Source of the DNA: Aralia elata | Taxonomy: Eukaryota; Streptophyta; Magnoliopsida; Apiales; Araliaceae | Direction of reading: 5' to 3' | Assembly (NCBI GenBank): GCA_034770075.1 | Contig: CM068385.1 | Coordinates: 72,834,772 to 72,898,771, forward strand | Length of the DNA: 64,000 nucleotides | Part shown: piece by piece, positions 21,506 to 35,100 of the stretch | Layout: each line of letters starts with the position of its first letter | Numbering within the stretch: position 1 is the stretch's first letter | Translations under genes and position numbers: made by a program | The notes under the pieces: model-generated | The model's input: only the letters and a program-made list of their open reading frames with translations | Told to the model about the DNA's origin: nothing | The model's database searches: none

Positions 21506-22123
21506 CTAGCTGATGAAGCTTGTATCTCCAAATTCAATGGCCTTTAACCAGGGCATCCATGGGTAAAACCATGTCAGTTGTTCACTGTTAGGATCATAAG
21601 TGCGATCAAGCTCAATGTCTTGAAAATTGTTAAGAAGGTCCTGTATGGTCATTGATACCACTTTCATTTGACCATTGCCATAATCTATCCATCTTGTTGG
21701 CAACACAACTCCTAGTTTATCACAGGCCTCCAGCACAATCCTCCTTTGCATTCTCGTGGTTGCTGGCCTAAAGTTGCTTTCTGATGCACTATTCTCAGAA
21801 TCAGAATCCTGTTGTACTTCATCATTATCCTCAACTTCCTTTCCGTTATCAGATTCTGTGATACTCATATTCTTTAAACTTGCTTCCTTCGTAGTCATTT
21901 CCTTTGAATCCTCTCCTTTATCAGTATCAGCTTCTTTAGTACTCTTTCCCTTTGAATTTTCTTCCTCCATAATTGCTCCTTTTGATTTTTCAACTGACTC
22001 ACCAGTTGACTGATCTTCATAGCTTGCTTCCATGTCATCATCATCTTCTGTTGATTTATTGAGACTCTTTTCAACAGACATAGTTATATCCTCACTTTCT
22101 GATTTAGACATATTTGTGGTCAC
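21506..22123 (-). pseudogene. Second segment of the SIRE internal ORF
   Basis: 205 codons. The N-terminal 110 residues are strongly acidic and Ser/Thr/Lys-rich (low complexity). A more ordered part follows with MQRRIVLEACDKLGVVLP, TRWIDYGNGQMKVVSMTIQD and WFYPWMPWLKAIEFGDTSF. The ordered part resembles unnamed plant retroelement-derived proteins, but I cannot assign a family. It lies downstream of the segment at 22371-23012 in the same direction, separated by about 250 bp that also read as Ser/Glu-rich coding sequence with one stop and one frameshift, so the pieces are probably one old gene. Confidence 0.5.
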
Positions 22124-22370
22124 ATCTTTTTAGTAGATTCATCACTAGATGCCACATTTTTACTTATCTTTGCAGCTTCAACTTCATCACTCTCACTAAC
22201 ATCATCAAGATTAATAGTTGCTAAAGGAATTCCTTCTTTACTTTTATAGCCTGGGAGTTTCATCATTTGCTTCAGTTTTGCACTCTGTCTCCTTTTTTAG
22301 GGCTTGACCATAGGTGCCTCGGATGCTTCTTTCTCTCCCTTAGATTCACCTTTCAAGGAGGAGGAACTCT

Positions 22371-23012
22371 TCAATGGGTTGTCTCAACTTTCACCTTCTT
22401 CTTGAGTGATTTGGAGGGAATGGGCTCAGGAGACAGAGATTCTTCAGATTGTGATGACTCATCCTTCAATATACTTGTTTTCCTCTCCCCTTTGCCTGCC
22501 CTTGAAGTCCCTTTACTACTGCTACCAAATATTCTCAATTTCTTGTTCTCCATGGGGTTCTTCTTCCAATTGTCAAACAATTCGGGCGACATGATTTTGT
22601 GGACATTTAGGGTTTCTCCCTCATCATCCCTAATCTTGGTTTTTAGCTTTTTCTTCAATATGATACTCAAAAATCTTCCATAGTAAACTTTCAAGACAGG
22701 TTTATTTGATGCCTTCACTTTCCTGGCTTCTTTGGCTAACCAATCAGATAATATAGCTCCAAAGTTTATCTTCCTCTTCATGACAATGGTAGTTATAATC
22801 TTCAGTTGCAGATCACTCAAAATATCATGGGCGGTATCTTTACATAGAATACATTTGCCCACAATTTCAGCTAGGAATTCGAACTTCTCAGGAAATTCCT
22901 TTTTCTTCATTCCTTTTAGATGGGGATTCTTTACATAGCCTATCAATTTCTTGCCTTCATCAGAATCGATTTCTTCTAGGGATGACAGACCTTGGTTGGT
23001 AGATCCAGACAT
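22371..23012 (-). pseudogene. First segment of the SIRE internal ORF (retroelement protein of unknown function)
   Basis: 213 codons starting MSGSTNQGLSS. The ordered part is FPEKFEFLAEIVGKCILCKD, then ILSDLQLKIITTIVMKRKIN, FGAILSDWLAKEARK and LKVYYGRFLSIILKKKL. The C-terminus is basic and Ser-rich. Such sequences are common in plant non-autonomous LTR elements and in SIRE env-like regions, where they are labelled only as putative plant transposon proteins; that comparison is from memory. It is the best preserved coding piece of the element and starts at a good ATG. No gag, protease, integrase or RT was found upstream. Confidence 0.55.
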
Positions 23013-26000
23013 TAATTAATTTATGTAGCATTTATCTTCAGTTTTATTCCACAAACTTTAGTAGACAGAACATCACTATCGATTACTGCATTCTGGTAAA
23101 ATTCCTTGATACGATCAGAGAAGATCTTGGTGTTTGACCCTAAGTATTCTGAGAATCCTGCTTGCTTCACACTTTTAAGGATGTCCTTGAATTTCTCATC
23201 TGATTCTTCAAATTTGTTGAAACTAAGTTGGATATCTGATATGACTTAACAGTTTTCCATAAAAAGGGTTGAAGAATACTTGACTGTTGATAAAGATTTG
23301 AAGCGATAAGGGTTTTGAGGCTTCTGGAGGTTACTAGTTTTGGTTTGCTGAAGATTTAATGATTTTAGAGTTTTGAGAGATGAACACAGCTTTATGAGAG
23401 AAACACTATTGATAACTGATCGAAAAGAGCAACTGTCAGTATTTGAATTTTGACTTATATCAGTTCCCTCTTTTTGTCAAGTACACGTGTGAGAAACCCA
23501 TTTGCTGAACGTGGCCAACTTTGTTAAAACTTCCATAACTGCTGCTCACCAGTTACTCTGGCCTAAGAACGTGGCCCATGTCCTTTTGACTCTTGACTTT
23601 GCCCGTTCATAGAGTGACTTGATGTGTTTGATTTTCACTCTACGATCATGTCTTTGAGAATGGAACTTGGTTACTCCTACTGCTGCTCAGATGCTGACTT
23701 GCACATATCTCAATGAGTGCAGACTTTAATGAGAGAGTCTCCATTTAGGCTTGTAGTGGCTTCCTTCTAGAATAAGTAATCTTTAAAGGAACCTTGTTTT
23801 CTCTTGACATCTGAAATGATTTTCTTTATGCTTTGCATTTGATCCTGTAGTAGAGTTTGAATCACTTGCTTAGTGAAGACTTTCCTTTAGGACCAACTTC
23901 TTTCTCTTCTAGAGAGTCCCATGATTAACTCTTTTTTAAGGGATCAACTTTTCTCCTTTATTTCTTTTACATCTTAAGCTCTGGAGAAATGTTGGTGATG
24001 CATTCTCATTTAGTCTTTCGACATGACTAAGGGAGCTCAGAAAGGGCAAGCCTCTAGGTTTGACACTTAGGACTTGGTTTGTCTCTGAGGCGCTTGTCTG
24101 AGGAAGGACTATTTGGATATGGTGTAGAGAATATCATCACTATACTCCTTGGGTTTGGTTAGATATGAAGTACGAGAGTAGTGTTTAGTAGGCTATAATC
24201 GTAAAGTCAACACACTCTATAATCATGATGTCAATCACAATGTCTCTACGACTTTGAATAGTATGGTTGATCTGGTTTGACAGTCATAGAGTTTTGAAAT
24301 GAGGATTCATTTGGTTCATCAGTCAGAGAGTTTTGAGACTCTGAGTCTGGGACAACGTCATGTATGATGGAGTGCCACCTTAAGGACTATAAGAGCGTCA
24401 TTTTGCTTGAGTCATGAAACAGTTGAGATTTACAGGCAAGGACTTGATTTGTCTCTTAACATGCTGGAGAACTTTTGACTCGGCATGCTCACATACCATC
24501 TGTTAGGCTCAAATACTTTCTTCTGCACCAAAGGCCGTAGCTTTGTAGCCCTTCTCATTTTCTCCTTGAACTGAGCATTGCTGAACTTATCAGATGGTTG
24601 CTCCCCTATAATTGATACTTTCAATCTTAGATGATTGTCCATCATTCTTCATCTAATCGTAGAGTCTCTTTAGCATTGGTTACTCTATGATCCTTTTCTC
24701 TACACAACTACTGTAGAGATGATGAAGTCTTGAATCCTTGGTTACTCTACGATCCTTCCATTTATACTATGATCGTAGAGTTGATGAAAACCTGGTTTTT
24801 GTACTGCTTCTTGAGGAGCTTTATTATGCTGTATGGAGCTCCAATTTCTGAGAGAGAGATTTATTGGAGAATCATACCTTTGCCGTTTGCCAGAAGTTTG
24901 TTGATGAGAATCGTCCTTTTCTAATTTCTTCCTTGAATGTGTTTGAGTGAGGATAGAGCAATCATGATACCTACAGATTAAATAAATTTTTAACTTGGTA
25001 CCCAATATTCTTTGGGTCCTGTGGGGTTAGATCTTTTGAAAACTTAAGTCTTTTCCAGACTGTAGTTTTACAATTTTGCATTACGTAGCTTATATGAGAT
25101 TATAATTAAACATGCTCCATGAGAGTGTGTGTGAGAGCACATGTGTGGAACTGATGTAGATTCTCAGACCTTTCCTTAGATGAGTTCTTACTTTTTATTA
25201 TGTTCCAGGCATTTGAACCTTAGTAGAGTAGTGGTCAGTTCTGTGAGTTGAACCTAGATGGTTCGTATAATTGATCAGTCTCTACGACCCTTCAATATGC
25301 AACGGCAGACATGACTACACTCTACGACTTATCAAATATTTAGATCATGAAATAATGCATCACTCATCATGTAGAGTGTGAGAACTTAAGGTAGGATGTA
25401 AATAGCTCATTAAGCACAATCTTTCCATAAGCAGCAAAGTTAAATAGCAGGAGATGAAATTGGTAAGTACAATCCCTACTTGGTTTTCCACATCTAAGAA
25501 TAAACTTTCAATGTCAAGATAAATAATTATGAGTTTTTATCAGTACACACAATAGCAATTGCAAAACAGTTCAAGCACACTTTTACTCATTTAGCAAGAA
25601 GATAAGAGAAGACTCTATTTGCACAGACTTCAGATATTCATCTCAAGAGTTTTATTTTCAGCCTCAAATATGGATAGACAGCAGAGTGATTGTTAAACCA
25701 TTACTCTCACTTTCTTTTTTTCCCTTTAGGGTGGAGAATGATTTCTTGATATGCTACTGAAGAGTGAAGACATGTATCCATGCAATACATATTAACAGTT
25801 AAGAATATTTTCAGTTTAGGGAGTCAGAGATAGATACCTCACTGATGTCAATTTCTTGACAGTCAGTGGTGCTGCTAGTAATGATGCACTTCCTTGTTAG
25901 TTGATAATTTGAAATTTCTTAGGCCATTTCTAGTTTCATCATATGTTTTTTCATTGTACTACATTAGCTGATATATTGAGCACATCTTTGAATTATGTTG

Positions 26001-26396
26001 AGAAGCTCATGGATTCGTTGTTGTAAGTGCATTGATGATGGCGCATTATCATTTAGATATATCCTTGATCATCATTTGTAGGGCTTCACAATATTTTAGG
26101 TGGAGATGCAGATTACCTTTTTAATTGAGAATATCTTCGTTCTTGCTGCATCTGAACTATTTCCTCCTCATGAGATGATCGATATGCTTTAATGACATCA
26201 ACATGCCTGGTGATGATGATTTTTTTCATTTAAGCCCATGGAATAGCTTGGATAGCTTAGGATAGTGTTTCCTGCACATACAATTTTCAACTTGTTAGCT
26301 TATTGTCTTGTTAACCAATACCTAGACTTAGAACTGATCTAACTTTGTGTCATGGATCTACTCAAAGCGTGAGCTTTAACATATTTATGAGGACCT
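23013..26396 (-). mobile_element. SIRE internal region without recognisable genes
   Basis: About 3.4 kb where gag-pol should be. I found no zinc knuckle, no YVDD, and no integrase or RNase H motif in any frame. Instead it carries more copies of the LTR motif CTCTACGATC/GATCGTAGAG (for example near 23640, 24660, 24745, 24775, 25280). Short ORFs (24430-24645, 24742-25005) are not recognised. Confidence 0.6.
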
Positions 26397-26408
26397 GCTT
26401 TGATACCA
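26397..26408 (-). promoter_or_regulatory. Primer-binding site of the SIRE-like element
   Basis: Minus strand TGGTATCAAAGC, complementary to the 3' end of initiator tRNA-Met except at one position, two bases from the end of the 5' LTR. Confidence 0.8.
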
Positions 26409-26410
26409 AT

Positions 26411-28734
26411 TGTTAGTTCCCAAGGACACAATAAGGATCTAGAAGGGGGGGTTGAATAAATCCTTTAAAAACTTTTCCATTTTTATTCATGAAAGTATAA
26501 CAGTTATGAATAGAGAATCAATTCATGCATAACAGAATATACATTAATAGCCCATTCGTAGATGTAAACATAATCTCAGTTCAATCGATAAATCTATGGT
26601 ATGGTTGATAGCAGATATAGCAATTATTGTACATAATATAAATGACATAAAGTAAATGACACAAGAGATTTTAAGTGGTTCGAAGACTTAATAACTCCTA
26701 CTCCACTCTTCTACTTCAACAAGTAGGAATCCACTAATTGTTTTAGTCACAAAGACAAGGACTCTCCGCCCACCTCAAGTTTAGCAGACAAGAGTTATTT
26801 TTAGCCAATAAGGCAAGGATCCTATGACCCTCCTCAAATCCCGCAGACACGGATCCTCTGACCCCTCATGTGTCCCACAGACGTGAGTTGTTTTTAGTCC
26901 GTCGGACAAGGATCCAATGACCCTCTTCAAGTCCAGCAGACTTAGGAAACCAGTTCACAAAGAACTTTTCTAGGCCAGCAGCCTTGGAATCCTGTAGACT
27001 AAAGCTAGCAACCTTAGAATCTCTTGTACCCTTTGGTACTTAGCAAGCCTAGCATACTTGACTTTGTTTAGTCACTTAAGATAAGAACGCCCCGCCCTCT
27101 TTGGTGTGTTGATTGTTTGTTGGGTTGTGCTGCCAATATCAACTTTGATCTCCTTCTGGTAGTTGGTAACTGTTTGTGATCTTCTTCTGGATGCTGTTGA
27201 TGATGGTCGTTGAAGCCCTTCCTTCTTCTGGTACATAGCAGATGCAGATGATAACTTTTGTTGAACACTAGTTAATTGTCCAAGTCAGTTCTTTATCTAT
27301 TCAGCCCATAGTGTTCCGTGCTTGCTCATAAAGTTGTCCATTCTGGATCTGGTTATTCTAGATCTTGGCTTCTTAGTCATTCGACTCTTAGCTCATATAC
27401 TAGCCCTTTGGCATACCTCTCATGTTACAGCGAAGCTTCTAGTTGTGTTTATAATCAGTGTTCTTGCTCTCTTGCTTACTGCATTCCAACACTCACTCAC
27501 ATTCGAATGTGGTTTTCTCTTTTGTAGTTCTCCATTTTCTTCCCGTTGGAAGCTTGCCGTTGATATCTTCCCGTTGCACTTCTTTCCATTGCAGACTAAC
27601 TTTCTGCAGACTTGTTTATTGTACCATTGAGTATTTTACTTCCTTAAGTCTGCTAGTGATGGTTGAGTCAGCATCTATTAGCTGGTACTAAGATAGTGGA
27701 GTCTCATGCGCTGCTTGTTGACTGCTGCAACTATAGCTGTTTGAACCCCACTCAGATTGGTTCTTTATTTTACTCAATTAATTACTCAGCCGCTCATCTT
27801 GGGATAAAAGCCCTAAGTGCTCTAATACTTTTAATCCAGCTTGCACTTAATTACTTTGCAATCGTCTGTCTAGGATGCAGCCTGTTACTTGTTTGCTTCA
27901 GACTAAAGACTGTTATCTTGGATCGTAGAGTTAACTATTAACTTCAGTTGTGGCCTTGTGTTACCTTGCAGTTCGTAGAGTAGCTGTTTGCACTTGCATT
28001 ACGCTTTAATGTGCTTTTTACTATACTGCAGTATGTGCTCCCTTATGCTCTGTGATCTCCATTTAGCTTTTCATTCCAGAGCATAGTGTACTATGAACTT
28101 TGTTGAGCCATTGCTGCAGTGTGCCTATCATAGAGGACTGCTCTATATTCTTTAGGTGTTGGTTCTGGTGTTGTGTCATAGAGGACTGCTCTATGATGTT
28201 CTGTTTGTCGTGGCACCTTTAATGTAGAGGACTGCTCTACTTTAATATTCAGACATTCTCTCTTATGCCTTGTCATAGAGTACTGCTCTATGATCTTCTT
28301 GTTGATTTGCTGAGACTGTTAGAGTGCCTTTGTTGTCTTAGACTCAACTTTACGATCATTTGATCTTGCTGTAACTTTCCTACTCTATGACCTTTGTCTT
28401 TGATGCAAGTTTAGAGTCTTGATGGATCATAGAGTGATTACTTGAGCTTGTCCTGTGATCTCTGTTATGGCTTGATGCTTTGGTTGTGCACAGAGATCTT
28501 GCTATGTCTGATAGCTCATGCTCAGCTTGCTTGGTAGAGTTGAAGATTGCCACTTTAACTTTGGGTACTCCAGCATAGACTTCTTTACTTTGTTGCTTGG
28601 TTGTAGGCTGTTTAAGGGAGTCGTAGAGTGGCTGACTTGGACTTACTCTACGAACCCATGTTAGCACAATGATTTCCTCTTTGCAGTACACACTCTACGA
28701 TCCTGAGTAAGCTCCTTGTTCGGCCGAGCCACAC
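26411..28734 (-). mobile_element. Right (5') LTR of the SIRE-like element, first part
   Basis: Begins TGTTAGTTCCC and runs 2324 bp colinear with the left LTR until the Ty3 insertion at 28735. CACAC (28730-28734) is duplicated at 41227-41231. The LTR resumes at 41232. Confidence 0.85.
28129..28292. repeat. Array of four CATAGAG-N5-CTCTATG hairpins, right SIRE LTR
   Basis: Stem-loops at 28129-28147, 28177-28195, 28224-28240 (GTAGAG/CTCTAC) and 28274-28292 (CATAGAG-TACTG-CTCTATG), matching the four in the left LTR one for one. The fourth is perfectly paired here but has one mismatch in the left LTR. Confidence 0.8.
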
Positions 28735-29034
28735 TGTGATGCCCCCAAATTCGAGTACCTCAAACCCGAGTTCGGTGCTACACGGTACATCCCATTCCAT
28801 ACAACATAATAGACATGAATGTAATTACTATATTATTACAACACGTTTTACTCTCAATCCCAGGTTCTATTACCATAACATCATTCCAAATATATAATAA
28901 GTGTTAATATTACAACATTACTAATACAATTAAACTACGACGCCATCTAGACGTTCATCTTGCCCTTTCCCTTGTCCTTACCAGAACCTTCAACCCGCTC
29001 GAACTTAGTTGCAATGTGTAATATAAAGCAAGAA

Positions 29035-29052
29035 TGAACATTCAATTGCCCA
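29035..29052 (-). promoter_or_regulatory. Conserved LTR hairpin, Tekay 3' LTR
   Basis: Minus strand TGGGCA-ATTGAA-TGTTCA. Pairing is kept only through two G-T pairs; the 5' LTR copy has TGCTCA. Confidence 0.6.
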
Positions 29053-30350
29053 GCAAGTGTAACAGTTGGATAACAACAATATCAACAATCATATCATTTC
29101 TATTCGACAACTGAACAATAGTTGTGAAATATTATGAATAAACAGGAATAATACTTTGCTTTCGTTTTAAAAATATATTTTTGAAACGACATTGAGTGGT
29201 CATAAGACCTTGAACTTTCTTTTGCTTTCTTGAAAAGGTACACAACAATATAACTGCAAACCGTCTTGCTTACGAGCACTTCTAGGTGATCAGCCTATTA
29301 TACTCTATGTTGATCAACACTCTAGCTGGAAACGACTATATGAGTTTGTTTAGGCGCTCGATGCCTTGTCAGAATAACTGACTAAAAACTGCCCCTAATA
29401 TTAGGGTTGTTCATCTCATTCATGTCTCGGAATCCTAACCAAAGAAATTCGGTTGGATAGCTCTACTTAATCATCAATAACATTTCAATGATTTATTATC
29501 AAATCAATAAAACATTTTAATATCTGTCTAGCCGAAACAAATGGCATCGACGTTCTCTATAATAATTCATATATATGTGAACTTGAAAGCTTCAACAATT
29601 TATGTCATAACATAGCTCGAATACTTGTGTAAATATTAAAAAATTTACATAAGTAAGGAATTCACACAACCATATATGTATTGGGTAAATCGGAACTTCA
29701 AACATCGTATGAGAGTGATGAGAATATAATCAAATGAATCAAATAAACTTGCCCAATACAAGGGTTAGACAAGCGTTAGAAAACTTGCCGTAAGCGTTTG
29801 CTACTACTTGACGTTAATCATCCTTTAAAAATCCTACACATTTAAGTACGTATCCACATACCAATTAGCCACATAATTGATGCTGAATATTGGTTTACAT
29901 TACACTATAATGTTTCATTCTAATTAGAAACATAATATCAAATAAGGTTACACACATTTGATACGACGTTTCGACATTCGCACAACGCACGCCCGATTCG
30001 TCTCATATGCATAAGTTTAGCATGCTTATACACTTGTCTAATTCATCATTGATTAATGCTAAGAGTCATTATAAACCATAATGTACAAGTTTTAGAACTT
30101 AAAACAATAACTTTTAGCGTTGGAAACATTACACGTTACATACATGCATGTATGACGCCCTCTTTTTGCTCCCTAATGCACAATAGTCCTAAAAATGGCC
30201 AATTTAGAAATTGATCAAGGCATTAAATTACAGTTCTAAATATTGAAAGTTTTAGTTCTACTTCTTAGCTTTCCGAATCATCTTGAATCATCCAAAACGA
30301 AGTTCGTATGAGAAAGTTACGCCCATTTTAGTAAAGGAGGTCAGAGCTGT

Positions 30351-30455
30351 CAAGCCCATGCGCCTAGCGCGCGCCCAGCATGCCCAGCACGCCCAGCACG
30401 CCCAGCGCGCCCGCGCGGCGCCCCACCGCGCCCGCGCCCATGGCCTGGCCCCAAG
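30351..30455. repeat. GC-rich GCCCAGCACG tandem repeat in Tekay 3' LTR
   Basis: Direct repeats of GCCCAGCACG/GCCCAGCGCG between flanks shared by both LTRs. This LTR has about three more units than the copy at 39447-39535. Confidence 0.85.
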
Positions 30456-32114
30456 GCTTGGTTTCCTACACGTTTTGGTAGTTTGACATACAAACTTCAA
30501 ACCTTTATAACTTCTTCGTTATAAGTCAGAATTAGTCCGTTCGGGAGGCTATGGAAAGCTTATAACATGAACTACAAAACTCTCATGGATTCATAATTTT
30601 ACAGATTCATCTACTAGCCATAAAATTGGCCCGAAAGTCCCTCCAAGGCTAAGTTTTCACTATTTTGGACAGATTGGACACCTTTTCTCCCAAATGCCAT
30701 AACTCCCTCATCCGAGGTCGAAATGCGTTTGTTCCAAAGCCTACGGCTTACTAACGCAGGGTACTATACTACCCCAGAAGCTTAGAATTAAACACATAAC
30801 ACACCAATACCAGAATTAAAACAAAGGACTGTTCATACCAGTTTTCATTATCAAGCCTAGTTTACTAATTCTTTCGCTACAGATTCGTTTTAAGAGCTTT
30901 TTACTCCATTCTAATTGGGTGATACTCTTCATTCATAAGAGTATAACATAACACATATAAACACAATATTTAACAACCATGATTAACGCAGTTCTTATCC
31001 AAACCAGTCCGTACAGTCCGTTTCTTTCTCCTTTATGCACAAGTATGATTTTCTTTCTTTTGTTCCACTCTTGGATGCTATTAACAGATGTTTTAAGTTA
31101 CTAAGAACATATAAAATCATTCATTAACAACCAACAACCATCACAACAACCACAAAAAAATCTACCATTAACGGAGCAATAACTTAGCAAAGCTTGAAAC
31201 GAAGGAGATAAGCTAGGTTTTGCTTACTAACCTCTTGTAGCTTATTCTTCTTAGTGCTAGATGATTAATACAGCTGCTATCTTCCCTCTTCTTCTCCTTC
31301 TTCTTCTTCTTCTTCTTCTTCCACCCGTCTCTCTCTCTACTTTCTTTCTCTAGTTTCTTTGCATGTTCTTACTAAGGTCTTGCTTGGAGGAATGAAAGGA
31401 ATGAAGGCTGAGCTTGGAGGGTTATTTAGTGAAGGAAGAAGCTCAGCTCCTGAAGGAGCTGAGTATGCAAGCAACCACCACTCCCCATGTCTTGGACGAG
31501 AGAGCTTGGGCTCTCCCAGGCGAATGTTTGGCCTGGGGTACTCCCCTTCCTTTCTCCCACATTCTTGGTCTCTCCTTTCCCTCTGCCAAATGCTGAAATG
31601 TTTTTATTCTTTCACTCCTTCTCCCGCGTGTGGCTCTCTCTTCCTCTCAAACCCACCTGCAGATTTCTCTCTCCTCCTGACCCAACGGGTCATGGATCAT
31701 GGGTCATGGGTTGGACCCGTGGGTCTTTGGCTCCCATTTGGGCCACTATTCATAATTCTATTGGGCTGCAAATAACCAATTCAGTTGGGCTTCTAATACA
31801 AATTCAATTGGGCTCCAATAAAATCCCACACTTGGATTATTAACCCCTCTCATTAACGCTTTGGCGAAATTATGAAAAGTCATAAAATCAAAAAAAGGCG
31901 GCGTCTTTGCATAAATATCGCTTTAGCGCTATTTCTCTAAATGATTTAATCAATACCATGAAATAACAACACTCAAAAATTATCACATACACGTCATATG
32001 TAGTAATAAAATATTCAAACACATAACACGGAATAATATTAATAAAAGTTCAATTTATTCAATAAAATTCATAGGCTCGTGTTACAAAACTACCCACGAT
32101 CCGCGATCGTTACA

Positions 32115-32130
32115 TTCTCCCCCCTTATAA
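32115..32130 (-). promoter_or_regulatory. Polypurine tract of the Tekay element
   Basis: Minus strand ATAAGGGGGGAGAATG directly before the 3' LTR start TGTAACGATCG. Confidence 0.85.
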
Positions 32131-32160
32131 GAATTCTGTCCCCAGAATTACGACATAAGG

Positions 32161-35100
32161 TTAAATAAAAAGATGGGGATAATTTTTCTTCATCTTATCT
32201 TCGAGTTCCCACGTCGCTTCTTCAGCATTGTGGTTCCTCCATACTACCTTCACAGAATATATTGTCTTACTTCGTAAGACTTGCTCTTTCCTATTAATTA
32301 TCTGAATAGGAATTTCTTCATATGTTAAGTCTTTCTCAACCTGAATAGGTTCATACTCTATCACATGCTTATAATCTTGCTTATAGGGTCGTAGTACTGA
32401 CACGTGAAACACGTTATGGATGTGTTCTAACTCAGGAGGTAAGGCTACCTCATAAGCCACTTCCCCTACCCTTCTCAACACTTCAAACGGTCCTATAAAC
32501 CTCGGACTCAGCTTCCCTTTCTTCCTGAACCGTATCTTCCCCTTCCAGGGAGATACCTTCAAGAATACGTAGCTACTGACATTGAAGTCTCTCTTCTGTC
32601 GATGCTTGTCTGCATATTTCTTCTGTCGATCTTGGGCCGCAATTAGTCTTGCCCTTATCACTTTAACGATCTCCGCAGTTTGCTGTACCAATTCTGGTCC
32701 CAACGACCTCCATTCCCCTACCTCATCCTAACATAGTCGCGTTCTACATTTTCTCCCGTACAACGCTTCGTAAGGCGGCATGCCTATACTTGCGTGATAA
32801 CTATTATTATAAGCGAATTCAACTAAAGGTAGGTGGTTGTCTCAATTCCCTTTAAAGTCCATCACACATGCCCGTAACATATCTTCTAAAGTCTATATCG
32901 TCCGCTCGCTCTGCCCGTCTGTTTGAGAATGATACGCTGTGCTCAACCTCAGCTGCGTTCCCAATTGCTCTTGCAGACTCTTCCAAAAATTTGACTTGAA
33001 ACGCGGATCCCGATCCGACACAATCAAAATTGGCACTCCATATCTAGAAACAATTTCCTTAACATAGAGTTTAACTAGATGGTCTAATTTGAACCTAATT
33101 CTGATTGGTAAGAAATGCGCCGATTTCGTCAAACGATCCACTGTGACCCATATAGCGTCGTATCCCTTCTGCGTTATCGGGAGTCCTACCACGAAATCCA
33201 TCGTGATATGCTCCCACTTCCGCTTTGGAATCTCTAAGGGTTGAAGCAACCCACTTGGTCTCTGATGCTCGACCTTGACTCTCTGACAAGTCAGGCACCT
33301 ACTAACGCACTCTGCGACTTCTCTCTTCATGTTCGGCCACCAGAAATGTAGTCGGAGGTCTTGATACATTTTTGTACTTCCCGGATGGATCGAGTACCTC
33401 AAACTATGGGCCTCTTGCAAAATCTCCTCTCGTAACTCGGGTACTGGCGGTACCCAAATTCTTCCTTTAAATCTCATCACTCCATCATTATCTAGTTTAT
33501 ACTTAATTTCCTCTCCTTTGGAAATTCTCTGCCTTATTCCCTCGCACTCCTCATCGCTGAGTTGTGCTTCTTTTACTCGGTCTAATAAGGTCGGACGAGT
33601 CTCTATCGTGAACAACTTCTCCTCCGATTCTGTCGGGAACCTCACTTCTATCTCCAGTTTAGTCATCTCTATTATTAGCTCATCTTGAGCCGTTAACATT
33701 GACAACTTCCCCCGACCCTTCCTACTTAAGGCGTCAGCCACTACATTCGCCTTCCCCGGGTGATATAGAATCTCACAATCATAGTCTTTGATTAATTCTA
33801 ACCACCTCCTCTGCCTCATATTCAACTCCTTCTGTGTGAAGATATACTTTAGACTTTTGTGGTCTGTGTATATCTCACATTTCTTGCTGTATAAGTAATG
33901 CCTCCAAATCTTCAGGGCAAACACAACTGCTGCCAATTCGAGGTCATGAGTAGGGTATCCCCTCTCGTAATCTTTCAACTGTCGTGACGCATACGCAATG
34001 ACTTTACTGTACTGCATAAGCATGCATCGAAGTCCCTTGTGTGACGCGTCACTATAAACTACAAAATCACCTGTATCATCCGGTAAAGATAATAGTGGCG
34101 CCTCGCTCAACCTTTTCTTGAGCTCTCGGAAGCTCTCCTCGCACTTCTCCGTCCAAAAATACTTTATCGCCTTCCTTGTCAATTGGGTTAATAGGGTTGC
34201 TATCTTCGAAAAATCCTGAATAAATCTTCGATAGTAGCCCGCCAACCCTAAGAAACTACGTACTTTTGTCGGCGTCTTCGGTTGTTCCCAGTTAATAACT
34301 GCCTCCACCTTCGCTGGATCTACAGATATACCGTCTTTGTCGATCACGTGCCCCAAAAAGTGGACTCTCTCTAGCTAAAATTTGCATTTTGAGAATTTTG
34401 CATATAACTTCTCCCTCTTCAAGGTTTCCATCACTATTCTTAGGTGTTCAACATGATCTTCTTGGGTCATTGAGTAGACTAGAATATCATCTATGAACAC
34501 CACTACAAATTTGTCTAGATGCTGCTTGAACACTCTATTCATTAAATCCATAAATGCGACTGGCGCATTCGTCAACCCAAATGACATCACCAAAAACTCA
34601 TAATGGCCGTAACGAGTCCTAAACGCTGTCTTAGGTACGTCCTCTCCCTTCACCTTCAACTGGTGATATCCTGTTCTTAGATCTATTTTAGAAAAGTATT
34701 TTGCCCCTTTCAACTAATCAAATAAATTGTCGATCCTGGGCAACGGATACTTGTTCTTGATCGTTACTTTGTTTAACTCCCGATAGTCGATACAAAACCT
34801 CAGTGATCCATCTTTCTTCTTCACGAATAACACTGGCGCTCCCCATGGAGACATACTTGGTTGGATATACTTTTTATCTAACAATTCTTGCAGTTGAACC
34901 ATCAACTCCTTCATCTCTACTAGCGCTATTCTATATGGTGCCCTTGAAACTGGCATCGTTCCAGGCACTACGTCTATTACAAACTCGATCTCCCTATCTG
35001 GCAGAAGTCCTGGCAATTTGTCTGGAAATACGTCAGCGAATTCATTCACGATAGGCATCTGCCCCATTTCGGCTCCCTCTCGTTGGGTATCAACAACATG

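Larger units (their letters stand above)
28735..32114 (-). mobile_element. 3' LTR of the Tekay element
   Basis: 3380 bp, plus reading TGTGATGCCCCCAAATTCGA ... CCGCGATCGTTACA. It contains the conserved hairpin (29035-29052), the GC-rich repeat (30351-30455) and a CTT run (31288-31321). Plus-strand ORFs at 31359-31843 recur in the other LTR at 40336-40959. They are Ser/Pro/Leu-rich and probably accidental. Confidence 0.95.

Noticed and set aside
20506..22683. Plus-strand Ser/Phe/Leu-rich ORFs
   Set aside because: Antisense shadows of the Lys/Glu-rich minus-strand ORF of the SIRE-like element.
30288..30500. Ala/Arg/Trp-rich ORFs on both strands over the GC-rich LTR repeat
   Set aside because: Produced by the GCCCAGCACG repeat in either strand; no start context and different in the other LTR.
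31359..31843. Plus-strand ORFs repeated in both Tekay LTRs (also 40336-40959)
   Set aside because: Antisense to the element, not conserved in frame between the two LTRs (different frames and lengths), Ser/Pro/Leu-rich; they recur only because LTRs are duplicates.
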